A DNA stretch of 64,000 nt from Eisenbergiella porci (GCF_009696275.1 NZ_VUMI01000023.1:25512-89511); one strand, 5' to 3'; counted from the stretch's first letter, positions 15,817 through 24,771 are shown. Program-made: numbers and translations. The notes: generated by a model from the sequence alone, not told the origin.

Positions 15817-16929
15817 ATGCCTTCACAAGTAACAAATTACCAGTGTCCGGCCTGCACAGGCCCGCTGCACTTTGCCGGGGACTCCGGGAAACTGGAGTGC
15901 GATTACTGCGGGAGCGCCTACGAGATCTCCGAGATAGAGGCGCTGTACCAGCAGAAAGAAGAACAGGCCGTGAAAGCCCACGAGGACGCTCAGACCAAAG
16001 GCGCGGAAGATGACGGCTGGGACACCTCCGGCCTGAGCGGTGACTGGGGCGCGGATGCCGCAGGGATGAAAGCCTATAACTGCCCTTCCTGCGGAGCGGA
16101 GCTGATCTGTGATGAAAGTACCGCCGCCACATCCTGTCCTTATTGCGGGAACCCCACCGTAGTGCCAGGGCAGTTCGGCGGTACACTGCGGCCCGATTTT
16201 GTGCTTCCATTCAAGCTGAGCAAGGAGGATGCGGTCGCGGCCCTTAAAAAGCACTATAAGGGCAAGGTTTTTCTGCCAAAATCCTTTACCGCCGGGAACC
16301 ACATCCAGGAGATCAAGGGGGTTTACGTCCCTTTCTGGATGTTTGACGGCGAGGCGGAGGGCGATGCCCGGTATGCAGCCACACGTTCCCGTACCTACCG
16401 CTCCGGCGATTATGAGGTCACCGAGACAGAACATTATGACGTTTTCCGTTCCGGTTCCGTCGCGTTTGAAAAGGTTCCGGTGGATGCGTCCAGCAAGATG
16501 CCGGACGACTACATGGATTCCATTGAACCCTATGACTATACAGAACTGAAACCCTTTTCCACGGCATATCTGCCCGGTTTTCTCGCTGACAAGTTTGATG
16601 TGACGGTAGAACAGAGCCGGGAGCGGGCTGACAAACGCTGCGAGAACACGCTGGCCGCCGCACTGCGGGATACCGTGAAGGGCTACAATACCTGCACGTC
16701 CAAGGGGGGCAGTACTTCCCTCAAGCGCGGCAAAGTCCACTATGCGCTCATGCCGGTCTGGATGCTTAATACCAAGTGGAACGGAAAAGATTTTCTGTTT
16801 GCCATGAACGGCCAGACTGGCAGGCTGGTGGGTGAGCTGCCCGTGAGCCGCGGCAGATTCTGGGCGCTGTTCGCCGCCATCGCTGTGCCGCTGTCGGTGC
16901 TGAGCTCAGTCTTGTTCACGCTTTTGTAG
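15817..16929 (+). CDS. TFIIB-type zinc-ribbon membrane protein (YdjG-like)
   Basis: 370 residues. The N-terminus has two ribbons: CPACTGPLHF...CDYCGS and CPSCGAEL...CPYCGN. A long domain (about 120-340) around VLPFKLSKEDAVAALKKHYKG and PFWMFDGEAEG follows, typical of the YdjG family, and the protein ends in one membrane helix (about 347-370). In Bacillus subtilis ydjG precedes ydjH (TPM) and ydjI (SPFH) in the sigma-W pspA operon; here the TPM gene follows at once and the SPFH gene lies upstream. The protein is anchored by its tail with the ribbons in the cytoplasm, in keeping with a membrane-stress role. Confidence 0.85.
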   Translation: MPSQVTNYQCPACTGPLHFAGDSGKLECDYCGSAYEISEIEALYQQKEEQAVKAHEDAQTKGAEDDGWDTSGLSGDWGADAAGMKAYNCPSCGAELICDESTAATSCPYCGNPTVVPGQFGGTLRPDFVLPFKLSKEDAVAALKKHYKGKVFLPKSFTAGNHIQEIKGVYVPFWMFDGEAEGDARYAATRSRTYRSGDYEVTETEHYDVFRSGSVAFEKVPVDASSKMPDDYMDSIEPYDYTELKPFSTAYLPGFLADKFDVTVEQSRERADKRCENTLAAALRDTVKGYNTCTSKGGSTSLKRGKVHYALMPVWMLNTKWNGKDFLFAMNGQTGRLVGELPVSRGRFWALFAAIAVPLSVLSSVLFTLL

Positions 16930-16945
16930 ATAAGGGGGATCGGAT

Positions 16946-18283
16946 ATGAAGAAATTTGCGAGTTTTGTGCTGTCGGTGCTACTGGCACTGACCTTCTGTA
17001 TCCCGGCTGCGGCAGCGGAAGATTACGGCGTGATCTACGATGAGACAGGGCAGTTAGGGTCGGAACCGCTGCGGTATGCAGGAGAGGTCACGCTTCCCGC
17101 GCTCACAGAGCGGTATGGTGTTGACCTGCGGGTAGATATTCTGACGGAAAGTGATTATGATACCGTGCTTGACGCAGCGGAAGGTATTTACGAAGAGTAT
17201 GAATATGGCTATGGAAAATACCACTCCGGTATTACGCTGACCCTGCTGCTTACGCCCTGCGAAGACGCCTATACAATGGCCGCGGATGACTGGTGTGTCT
17301 ATCTGGGCGGTACGGATGAAAATCTGCTTTATGGGGATTGGCTTTACGATCTTACCAAGGCAGTGGAGCCTTATTTGTCAGTGGAATCCGGCATGGAGTC
17401 TGGGGCATGGTCCGGCAATATGGATATGAGCGCCGTGGCGCTTTCCCAGGCGGTGGGCGCTATGGCGGAATTCGTGGCGGACTTTTTCGCACCGGGAGAC
17501 AGCGGCTATGAAATGACTGGAGGGCCGTCCGGTCAGGATGCGGAGGAACCGGACAGCACCTCGATGTACTATATTTTTGACATCAGCGACCTGCTCCCTT
17601 TTGACCAGTGGGAGGAACTGGAGCAGTGGGCCGGGGACATTTCCCGGCGGCACGGCTGTGGCGTCTATGTGGTTCTTGTGGACGACTATGAGGATTTTGG
17701 CTCCGGGGATGTCTATGATGTGACCACACAGATCTATCACTCCGAACAAAACGGCTTCGGAATGGGCGATGGGCGGGATGGCATCATGATCCTTCTGAGC
17801 ATGGCGGAACGTGATTACGCCATGTTTGTCTACGGTAAAAGTGCCGGATACGCCTTTAACGAATACGGACAGGAACAGCTGGAAGAGAGCTTTTTAGGCG
17901 ACTTTGGCAATGATGACTGGTATGGCGGCATTTCCCATTACCTGGACTCCTGCGATGAGTATCTTGCCAAAGCGGATGCGGGGCATCCGGTGCGGGCCAA
18001 CCCCTTGTGGGGAATTGGATTGATGACGTTTTTGTCCTGTCTGGCGGCGCTGGCGGTCTGCATGGTGCTGAAACGGAAGATGAACAATGTCCGGCAGAAC
18101 GCGCAGGCCAACGAATACATTGTTCCTGGCGGGCTGCGCCTAGCAGACAGTTATGACCGCTACACGCACACCACCAAAACCCGTACCAAGATCGAACAGA
18201 AGAGTTCGAGCAGCAGTAGCAGCAGTAGCAGCAGTAGCAGCTGCAGCGGTGGCGGCGGTTCGGGCCGTAGCGGGAAATTCTAA
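16946..18283 (+). CDS. Tandem TPM-domain membrane protein (YdjH-like)
   Basis: 445 residues with a cleavable-looking signal peptide ending AAAA-E. A first TPM-like domain spans about 30-120 (VIYDETGQLG ... YGVDLRVDI) and a second, better one about 195-345 (MYYIFDISDLLPF ... GCGVYVVLV ... GRDGIMILLS). One membrane helix lies at about 350-372 and a charged cytoplasmic tail follows. The tail ends in a serine run and a GGGGSGRSGKF-like end, a hallmark of TPM proteins in Firmicutes. The TPM fold occurs in photosystem-repair and envelope proteins. The gene follows the YdjG-like gene by 16 bases. The duplicated TPM domain is unusual compared with YdjH. Confidence 0.82.
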   Translation: MKKFASFVLSVLLALTFCIPAAAAEDYGVIYDETGQLGSEPLRYAGEVTLPALTERYGVDLRVDILTESDYDTVLDAAEGIYEEYEYGYGKYHSGITLTLLLTPCEDAYTMAADDWCVYLGGTDENLLYGDWLYDLTKAVEPYLSVESGMESGAWSGNMDMSAVALSQAVGAMAEFVADFFAPGDSGYEMTGGPSGQDAEEPDSTSMYYIFDISDLLPFDQWEELEQWAGDISRRHGCGVYVVLVDDYEDFGSGDVYDVTTQIYHSEQNGFGMGDGRDGIMILLSMAERDYAMFVYGKSAGYAFNEYGQEQLEESFLGDFGNDDWYGGISHYLDSCDEYLAKADAGHPVRANPLWGIGLMTFLSCLAALAVCMVLKRKMNNVRQNAQANEYIVPGGLRLADSYDRYTHTTKTRTKIEQKSSSSSSSSSSSSSCSGGGGSGRSGKF

Positions 18284-18297
18284 GGAGGAACAAATTC

Positions 18298-19464
18298 ATG
18301 AGGAGAATGATAATGCGGACCGCGTCCGCCCTTCTGGCGTTTCTGCTCCTGTTTGGCCTCGCCGCCTGCGGCAGTAAGTCGCAGGACGGCACCGGCAGCG
18401 GCGATGCAGCGTCCATACCAGCCGATGGAAGTACCGGCAAAGGAGTGCTGGCTGACGGCAGACAGCCGGATAAGGATATGTCTGCTGCACCAGACGAGGG
18501 AACGGAGCAAGAGGCACTGGCCTGGCTGCGGGAATTTATGGCGGAATACGCACCGCAGGCAGCCATAGCTGCAGCATACCTTGGCTGTAGGGGGGCGGAT
18601 GACACCACTTCTCTGACAGAATGGCTGTGGGACAACTCGCCCGGATTGATGGATGAGATGCCTTTTATCCGGACGATCCCGCCCGTGCGTATTCTGGGTC
18701 CCGGCTATGGGGACCTTTACTGCATCGTGCCAAGAGATGACAGGACCACCCTTTCAGTGAATCATGTCACATGGAAATCCACAGGCAACGGAGTCTGGCC
18801 CGAGCCGGATGAAGTCCTCTACCGGGAAGAGTATGCCCAGCCGGTGCTGGTATTTGTAGGTTATGAGGAATTTCGCGATGAGCCGGATATAGAGATCATT
18901 GCCAGTGACAGCGGTGGCGCAGGAGGTCTGGTAACATGGTATCCGGTATGGGACGTAGAGGTTGGGGGTGATATGATCGTTCCCACAGGCGAGGACTATG
19001 CCCCCCTGGTCATGGACTTCACCCTCTTTGGCGATATCACGGGTCTGGATTATTGGGGCGATCCGGACAGCTGGGAACCGACAGGGGATGACTGGTGGGT
19101 GCCGCCCACGGAGGAAGGACTGGCGGATACCTGCTGGGTGTGCGATGGATGGTCTCTGAACCTGCTTGGTGGAGGCGGTGATCCGAACTGCGCGGGCATT
19201 GCCGAACTGTATTGCCAGTTCGAGGATGGGCAGGAATATCAACTGCTCTATTCCGGCGTCTGGCGGATGGTGGATGACTGTCTACAGCTAATTGTCTCCA
19301 CGGGAGCAGGAAATCTTCCCAGCGATGCCAGCGGCGTCTTTCCTGTCCTGATTGACCCGTCCGGGGACTACCTGCATATCCAGCAGGACAGGGACAACGG
19401 AATGCGTCCGCCTTTCTTTGATAATGACATGAGTTCCATGGAGCTGATACGCTCCTATGGATAA
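18298..19464 (+). CDS. Lipoprotein, paralogue of the next gene (long form A)
   Basis: 388 residues with lipobox LAAC. A low-complexity Gly/Ser/Asp spacer runs to about residue 65. It is followed by a helix (EQEALAWLREFMAEY) and the segment FIRTIPPVRILGP...YCIVPRDDRTT. The second half is Trp/Gly/Asp-rich beta structure containing TCWVCDGWSLNLLGGGG. The FI(K/R)-x-IPP...YCIVP part is shared with the next lipoprotein, so the two arose by duplication. The fold is unrecognised and the predicted location is outside the membrane. It begins 14 bases after the TPM gene. Confidence 0.6.
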   Translation: MRRMIMRTASALLAFLLLFGLAACGSKSQDGTGSGDAASIPADGSTGKGVLADGRQPDKDMSAAPDEGTEQEALAWLREFMAEYAPQAAIAAAYLGCRGADDTTSLTEWLWDNSPGLMDEMPFIRTIPPVRILGPGYGDLYCIVPRDDRTTLSVNHVTWKSTGNGVWPEPDEVLYREEYAQPVLVFVGYEEFRDEPDIEIIASDSGGAGGLVTWYPVWDVEVGGDMIVPTGEDYAPLVMDFTLFGDITGLDYWGDPDSWEPTGDDWWVPPTEEGLADTCWVCDGWSLNLLGGGGDPNCAGIAELYCQFEDGQEYQLLYSGVWRMVDDCLQLIVSTGAGNLPSDASGVFPVLIDPSGDYLHIQQDRDNGMRPPFFDNDMSSMELIRSYG

Positions 19465-19487
19465 ATAAACCGGAAAGGAACAATGGC

Positions 19488-21086
19488 ATGAAATATAGAC
19501 GCATATTTGCACTTTTATTCGTTTTGATTCTGTCCCTTACCGCCTGCGGCAGGGAGCAGGTTCCGCCAGGGAACGGCCCCCTGGATCAGGACAAGAAAAT
19601 ACCCGGTAAAGGAGCTATCAATACCCCCACAGAGGATGGCGGAGCATCCGGTTCCGCCGCCAGTGAAGGGGCAGCCGCCTGGCTTTCTGTCGAAGGAGGG
19701 AAAGTATTGGATGACCTGCGTGAAGGGGCGCAGGCGGACGGCTGTATCTGTTCCGTAGCTTTTTTGGGCGCCGCCCTAGAGCCTGGGGAAGATATTGCGG
19801 CCTTTCTGGCATCAGAGGAGGCGGAGCAATATCTGGATGCGTATCCATTCATCAAGGAGATACCGCCTGAACGGTGGATTGCCCACCCGGAGGGTGGATA
19901 TGAGGTCTACTGTATCGTTCCTACAGACCCAAAAGCTTCCACAGCGGTCAATACATGGGACATCAACGAGGACAACGATTTTCTTGGCGAAAGCGACCAG
20001 GTACTCTACCGCAGCGACTGCGGGGATCCTATCCTCCTTTTGGGCAACCTCAGCGATATTATGCCCAGCCTGGATGTGGAGATTGTGGACAGTACAGGGA
20101 GAAGCCTGAGTTACCAGCCCTCTCTGTGGCTCTACGATGGTTCGCTGTCAGGCCCGTCTGAAATTTTTGATTTTACCATGTATCATAATCCTGACCTTAT
20201 TGGTATATGGTCCGCCGTGATTCCGGCGGAATTAGGAGGCGGTATCTCCCTGAACCTGAATATCGGGCGCGGGGGAAATCTTACCTACAGCTATGGCCGC
20301 GGTAACAGCGAACCGATTGCTCTGTACGAAGGCACCTGGAGCAGGCCGGATGAGGCGATGGTCCAGTTCGGGCCGGAGTGCGTGGTTTTCGAGCTGTGCC
20401 TTGTAGAGGGCATTGAGGATAACGATCTGTGGGGACAATATGGTCCGGGAGAACTCCATGATGAGATATGCGGCGTTTGGATCTGTGAGCGGGGGGACGG
20501 GCCAGGCACATCCTCACTCAGATTGACCCATGTTCAAGGGGATCCTTTTATTGATGGATGTGGAGGATGGGCCATTGTATTTGAGGGCGAAGACCAGGGC
20601 GGAAACAATGGAGGTATGGAACAGGGAGCAAACGTCAACCCTCATGTGCTTACCACAGGAGGACCCGCATTTACCCACATGACTGTCCTTCAAACGGAAA
20701 ACTATCCTGATGGGGGCTATTACTATGAGGATATGACACAGGACGGTTCCATATTGATCATAAACTGCGCTTATCCAGGCGGCCGCAGGAATGGAGTGTC
20801 CATGGAAGAATACGCAGTAAAAAGTATCGAGCATCTGACGATGTATGAGGCAGAAGATCTCTCTGTCGAAAAGAACAGCGGCTACAGTGAGGCATTGGGA
20901 CACCCCGTCTATATTTTGACGTATACGACAAGTGAAAATGATCACACATTTCACTGGAAAATCTTTATGACGGAGGCGGATGGCTATACCTATCTCTATG
21001 CCTTTGACGTGTGGCACGAGGTCTACGCAGATATGGAGGATGTCATAGATGATGTTTTCGGACAGCTGTTCTTCCTTGAGATGTAA
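19488..21086 (+). CDS. Lipoprotein, paralogue of the previous gene (long form B)
   Basis: 532 residues with lipobox LTAC. Residues about 60-230 align by eye with the upstream lipoprotein: FIKEIPPERWIAHP...YCIVPTDPKAS, then DQVLYRSDCGDPILL. The middle is a Gly-rich beta region with GIWSAVIPAELGG. The C-terminal 140 residues (from about VLTTGGPAFTHMTVL) form an extra alpha/beta domain that the paralogue lacks. It is exported and lipid-anchored. The function is unknown; the extra domain may give it a distinct partner. Confidence 0.6.
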   Translation: MKYRRIFALLFVLILSLTACGREQVPPGNGPLDQDKKIPGKGAINTPTEDGGASGSAASEGAAAWLSVEGGKVLDDLREGAQADGCICSVAFLGAALEPGEDIAAFLASEEAEQYLDAYPFIKEIPPERWIAHPEGGYEVYCIVPTDPKASTAVNTWDINEDNDFLGESDQVLYRSDCGDPILLLGNLSDIMPSLDVEIVDSTGRSLSYQPSLWLYDGSLSGPSEIFDFTMYHNPDLIGIWSAVIPAELGGGISLNLNIGRGGNLTYSYGRGNSEPIALYEGTWSRPDEAMVQFGPECVVFELCLVEGIEDNDLWGQYGPGELHDEICGVWICERGDGPGTSSLRLTHVQGDPFIDGCGGWAIVFEGEDQGGNNGGMEQGANVNPHVLTTGGPAFTHMTVLQTENYPDGGYYYEDMTQDGSILIINCAYPGGRRNGVSMEEYAVKSIEHLTMYEAEDLSVEKNSGYSEALGHPVYILTYTTSENDHTFHWKIFMTEADGYTYLYAFDVWHEVYADMEDVIDDVFGQLFFLEM

Positions 21087-21167
21087 CCGCCCGATGTTAT
21101 ACGCACGAACGAAAACATTTGCAACTTAAATGTATAACGAGTGGATGAAAAGACGTGGAGGATAGAT

Positions 21168-22157
21168 ATGAGAAGCAGTAGATTTGCGGCAGCGTTGCTT
21201 TGTCTGCTGTTGCCGCTGGTACTGGCATCGTGTGGGAGAAACGGGAGAAAAATGGGTGAGAACGGCCCATCCAGTGCGCTGCCGCCTATCAATAAAGAGA
21301 GCAGCACATATTCGGATGCCTTGCCCGAAAACACTTCGGAACCGGAAGATACTGAAGATCCGTGGACGAATACCTGCTGGCAGGCTGTACGGTACATAAT
21401 GGCAAAGGAAGGCCAGACGATGGAAGGGACTTTGCCGGAGGATGATTGGGTTATAGAACTGTACCTGTTGGAGGGCGGCGGTGCCCGGTATCGGGAATGG
21501 AAGCCCCGGAGCTTTGACTATATCGGTGTGTACCACCTTCTGCTCGGAATCGGCCCGGACTGCTTCTGGTATTCGGATGGCAGCGGTGGCTTTTTTCTGA
21601 GTACGGAAGCTGACGGGACAAACGAAGACACGGTTTTTGCCCAAGGCCATATGGCGGATGGCCAGTTGATGCTGGATTTCTTGGGCGACCAGTTCTGGAT
21701 GGAGCGGCAGCCCATGCCGGCCAAGGGCGGGGAATACTGCATGGCGGACCTGTTCGGCCAATGGCGCATGGTTTCCGGCGAGACTGTCACAGAAGGGGAT
21801 CCGGAGGTCTGGAATTTCACGGCCAGCGAAATGGAGATTGACCGCAGATTGACTTTTCACAGTTCTTGGGACGAGACTGAGCCGGACGGTGTGGACTATT
21901 ATGACGAGTGGCATCCCGGTTATCTCAGGGAGGCACAGGCCATGGCGGTGGAATACCAGGAGACCCCAATTTATGAGGGATGCGGGAACGAGGCATGGCG
22001 TCTCCAGCTGTTCAGCGTTGAGACGATATACCAGAATTACGCAGAAGAAGAATTTTACGTCACAGTATTGGATGCGGATACCCTGCTGCTTCAAGTGCGT
22101 CTCAAAGATACAGACGGAGTCCACACCACCAGTACGCAGATTTTTAGCCGTTTTTGA
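21168..22157 (+). CDS. Lipoprotein, short form A
   Basis: 329 residues from the ATG at 21168 behind GGAGG. The lipobox is LASC. The protein has two similar beta domains separated by a linker. The second, DLFGQWRMVSGE ... YEGCGNEAWRLQL ... YVTVLDADTLLLQV, is shared with the lipoprotein encoded two genes downstream. The GxWxxV entry and antiparallel strands are lipocalin-like. It is anchored outside the membrane; the ligand is unknown. It may bind a hydrophobic or cell-wall ligand, which is speculative. Confidence 0.6.
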   Translation: MRSSRFAAALLCLLLPLVLASCGRNGRKMGENGPSSALPPINKESSTYSDALPENTSEPEDTEDPWTNTCWQAVRYIMAKEGQTMEGTLPEDDWVIELYLLEGGGARYREWKPRSFDYIGVYHLLLGIGPDCFWYSDGSGGFFLSTEADGTNEDTVFAQGHMADGQLMLDFLGDQFWMERQPMPAKGGEYCMADLFGQWRMVSGETVTEGDPEVWNFTASEMEIDRRLTFHSSWDETEPDGVDYYDEWHPGYLREAQAMAVEYQETPIYEGCGNEAWRLQLFSVETIYQNYAEEEFYVTVLDADTLLLQVRLKDTDGVHTTSTQIFSRF

Positions 22158-22175
22158 AAGAAAGGAGACAGAAAA

Positions 22176-22664
22176 ATGCCAGTCACATTAAACATGATCC
22201 CCGCTACTTTGCAGGAATTCCAAACGTGTCCGCAGATGGATCTTTCCAAGCCGGAAAACACCTGCGCCATGTTCCTGTGTGCATTACAGCTATACATAAA
22301 GGACAGGGATGCCGGGGTGAAGGCAATGAATATGCTGCGGGGTCCCAGACCCATGACTCCCTACGACAGCCAGTTTCTCCGGGACCGCCTGCGGGATAAG
22401 CCTTATCTGCCCCTGGCCTACTTTGAGGGAGCGGCGCCTAAAAACAACTATACCCCGGCACAGCCCTATGTACTGAATGTGCTTCCGGATCCACGTCCCC
22501 AGGACATAGAAGCCGGGTATATCCGGGTATTCCTGAAAACAGCGGGGGCGGATTCTCCCAGGCCGGTCAAGCTCCGGCAAAAGGGCAGCCTGTGGTATCT
22601 CTGGGAGTATTCCAGCATCCTCAGCGGGATACGGTCCCTCGCGGAATGCGATCCTTGGGGGTGA
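22176..22664 (+). CDS. DUF6935-like soluble protein
   Basis: 162 residues with no signal peptide. It reads as the DUF6935 family from memory: a helical N-terminus (ALQLYIKDRDAGVKAMNML), RGPRPMTPYDSQFLRDRLRD, then YIRVFLKTAGADSPRPVKLR and an ending WEYSSILSGIR. It is a cytoplasmic protein among exported ones. DUF6935 has no known activity. It lies between two paralogous lipoproteins and starts 18 bases after the first, which supports membership of the same unit. Confidence 0.65.
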   Translation: MPVTLNMIPATLQEFQTCPQMDLSKPENTCAMFLCALQLYIKDRDAGVKAMNMLRGPRPMTPYDSQFLRDRLRDKPYLPLAYFEGAAPKNNYTPAQPYVLNVLPDPRPQDIEAGYIRVFLKTAGADSPRPVKLRQKGSLWYLWEYSSILSGIRSLAECDPWG

Positions 22665-22668
22665 GAAT

Positions 22669-23592
22669 ATGAAACAATGCTGGATAGGCATCCTGCTGGC
22701 GCTTCTCCTGATTTTTAGTCTGACTGCCTGCAAAGATGCAAATAATGCCGCACAGCCGCTTCCAACAGCCGGAAGCGGCGGGAAGCTGCCGGAAATATCC
22801 AAGACGGAGACGGGTGATATGAACCGAGACAGTTCCGAAAGCAGTGCGGTTCCGGATGGTAAGCCAGATATGATTCCTCCATCTGACAAGGAAGCTGCCG
22901 CAGTTTCCGTTAGTGGTTCGGGCGCGGAGTATCCGGCCTCCGAGCAGGCATTTGAGCGTCTGCGGGAAACCGAGATTGTCCGGTATTACCTCGAACTTGG
23001 CATGGTTATGCTGGACACAGGGCTTCAGGAGACTGTCAACGGGCAGAACTGCCGGATCATCTCCCTGGGTACTGACCATGAAACTCATTTTGTGCAGGAA
23101 ATTTACTACGCTGTCAGCTGCGACACAATCTATACCTATGACCAGATCAACGATGAATGGCTGGAGTTGGGTAGTGAGCCTTCCATTCCGGGCGCGGAAT
23201 TTGCCATGTCCGATCTGGAGGGCAGCTGGCAGATGGTCGAGGGAGAAGTCGAGGGGTGGCGGTACAGTGCGGCGGATGAGGGCATTGTCTCGACGCTGTG
23301 CTTTACCCGCATCTACGACAGCAATATTCCAACCACGGATCTCACTGCGGATTTTGACAGAATGGATGAAAATGGAAACGAGGCGCATGAGCGGAATATG
23401 GAGGTCAAATTCTTGGATGAACTGTTGTACTACGGCTGTCCCAACGAGGCCTGGTCTGTTCAGCTACTATGTGAGGAGGAAGGGGTCTCGTATTTCGTTG
23501 CCATCACCGATCCTGATACGCTGGAATTATACTTCTCTTTTGAAAAGAACGGCAATTCAGGGGCTTCTCTTGCTTACTACAGGCGGATATGA
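22669..23592 (+). CDS. Lipoprotein, short form B (last gene of the cluster)
   Basis: 307 residues with lipobox LTAC. A Ser/Gly-rich spacer runs to about residue 80. It is followed by a helix (YPASEQAFERLRETEI) and a C-terminal beta domain, DLEGSWQMVEGE ... YGCPNEAWSVQLL ... FVAITDPDTLELYF. This matches the C-terminal domain of the lipoprotein two genes upstream. It starts four bases after the DUF6935-like stop. It closes the run of co-directional genes, after which the mobile-element part begins. Confidence 0.6.
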   Translation: MKQCWIGILLALLLIFSLTACKDANNAAQPLPTAGSGGKLPEISKTETGDMNRDSSESSAVPDGKPDMIPPSDKEAAAVSVSGSGAEYPASEQAFERLRETEIVRYYLELGMVMLDTGLQETVNGQNCRIISLGTDHETHFVQEIYYAVSCDTIYTYDQINDEWLELGSEPSIPGAEFAMSDLEGSWQMVEGEVEGWRYSAADEGIVSTLCFTRIYDSNIPTTDLTADFDRMDENGNEAHERNMEVKFLDELLYYGCPNEAWSVQLLCEEEGVSYFVAITDPDTLELYFSFEKNGNSGASLAYYRRI

Positions 23593-23672
23593 GACCGCCC
23601 TGATGTCTAAAAAATTGGGATGGCAGCAAAAAAACATATCGAAAGCATTCCTATGAATAGGCGGTGTTGTCC

Positions 23673-23849
23673 ATGAAAGAGCAGGAACAACAAAGCTCCC
23701 ATTGGGTGCATTGTCCAATCTGCGGGGCTAAAACAAAAACCAAGGTAAATGAGGATACGATCCTTATCAGATTTCCTCTTTATTGTCCGCAGTGCAAAAA
23801 AGAATTTCGTGTTGATATTGTACAATTGAAAATGGTTATGAGCAAATGA
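23673..23849 (+). CDS. Cysteine-rich KTR-type protein
   Basis: 58 residues. The pattern WVHCPICGAKTKTKVNED, then FPLYCPQCKKEFRVDIVQLK, matches the Cys-rich KTR family with four Cys in two CPxC knuckles. Such genes are usual in Tn916-like and other conjugative elements of Firmicutes, often near cargo boundaries. The gene is therefore taken as the start of the mobile-element part of the window. The function is unknown; it probably binds zinc. Confidence 0.8.
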   Translation: MKEQEQQSSHWVHCPICGAKTKTKVNEDTILIRFPLYCPQCKKEFRVDIVQLKMVMSK

Positions 23850-23864
23850 GCCAGACGCTTTAAG

Positions 23865-23912
23865 CGGAGAGCCTGCTTCCTCTTTATAGGGGCGCAGTCT
23901 CTCCGTTTTTAT
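23865..23912 (+). terminator. Intrinsic terminator after the KTR gene
   Basis: The 7-bp stem CGGAGAG / CTCTCCG is followed at once by TTTTTATTTT. It separates the KTR gene from the convergent XRE gene. Confidence 0.8.
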
Positions 23913-23913
23913 T

Positions 23914-24273
23914 TTATGTAATCGCACCGACCAGAAGATCACTTTGATTCCGAATGGCCGATAAGATGGCTCTGACTGCGGGAAGAAGGATTTGAGCTTC
24001 CTGCTCACTGCACTGGGCGATCAGCAAACCCAGTTGCTCCACAGTGGGCGCATCACAGTTTTGCTCTGGGTAAAAAGTCTCCCGCGGGTCAATTTCAAGG
24101 GCACGGATCAACGCATAGAGCGCCACCATTTTGGGGTTGTCTTCATGGTTTTCGATATGCATAACCGTTCGGACTTCAATATCTGCCATATCAGCTACTT
24201 TGCGTTGGGAAAGCCCCTTGCTTTTTCGGGCTTTCTTAATGGTATCGCCAAGAGGGCGGGAAAATTCATACAT
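23914..24273 (-). CDS. XRE-family transcription regulator
   Basis: 119 residues. Residues about 8-63 form a Cro/C1 helix-turn-helix (IKKARKSKGLSQRKVADMADIEVRTVMHIE, given here only as its span). The C-terminal part is helical and includes ALYALIRALEIDPRETF. Small XRE proteins of this build control conjugative elements. A palindrome overlaps its own -10, suggesting autoregulation. A second XRE gene diverges about 500 bases away, an arrangement like phage or element immunity switches. Confidence 0.85.
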   Translation of the reverse strand: MYEFSRPLGDTIKKARKSKGLSQRKVADMADIEVRTVMHIENHEDNPKMVALYALIRALEIDPRETFYPEQNCDAPTVEQLGLLIAQCSEQEAQILLPAVRAILSAIRNQSDLLVGAIT

Positions 24274-24283
24274 TGTATGTCAC

Positions 24284-24316
24284 CTCAAAGGTATTTTACA
24301 ATATACCATCTTTGAG
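24284..24316 (-). promoter_or_regulatory. Promoter and palindromic operator of the XRE gene
   Basis: On the minus strand an extended -10 (TGGTATATT) lies 26 bases before the XRE start. It sits inside an inverted repeat whose arms are CTCAAAG (24284-24290) and CTTTGAG (24310-24316), with inner GTAT/ATAC pairs. A repressor bound there would block the -10, fitting autoregulation. Confidence 0.5.
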
Positions 24317-24616
24317 TGAAATTCATTGTATAGCCATTAAATGATACATTACAAAGCACCATTCTTGAAGTGTGGTGGTTCATTAGAATGAACCACGCAG
24401 ATATATCAGAATTTTATTGCAACAAATTTGACTTATAAATACTAACTCATTCCTGCTGTTGTTTGGCGCACCATTTGATCACGGTGGCTCATCCCTTATG
24501 ACAGCTAATTGAATATCGAACAGCTTTCCAATGAGCAGGACAGTTGCAATCTGGAATGGAGACCAATTTTCCAGGACTGCGGGGTGGAGTATACTGCCAT
24601 TTTTAGCTGTTCTCAG

Positions 24617-24655
24617 AAAACACCTCCATTCTCCGAAACGAATGGAGGTGTTTTT
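24617..24655. terminator. Strong bidirectional hairpin between the two XRE genes
   Basis: AAAACACCTCCATTC pairs with GAATGGAGGTGTTTT over 15 bp with an 8-base loop, followed by T on the plus side and by AAAA (U on the minus side). No gene ends here on either strand. It may stop read-through or close a small RNA in the 24.3-24.7 kb interval, which holds no convincing gene. Confidence 0.65.
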
Positions 24656-24771
24656 GTGGGCAAGCACTGCTGGTATTATGCCCGCTTTCCATAATCTCCA
24701 AATCTTGGAAATCAGACAATTTGAAACGGCTATCCGTTCTGAAACTCACAAATGAAATGGAGATTTATGCT

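Noticed and set aside
18195..18250. AGC/AGT repeat as a CRISPR-like or mobile repeat
   Set aside because: It is a coding serine tract of a TPM protein; no spacer structure exists. No CRISPR array was seen anywhere in the window.
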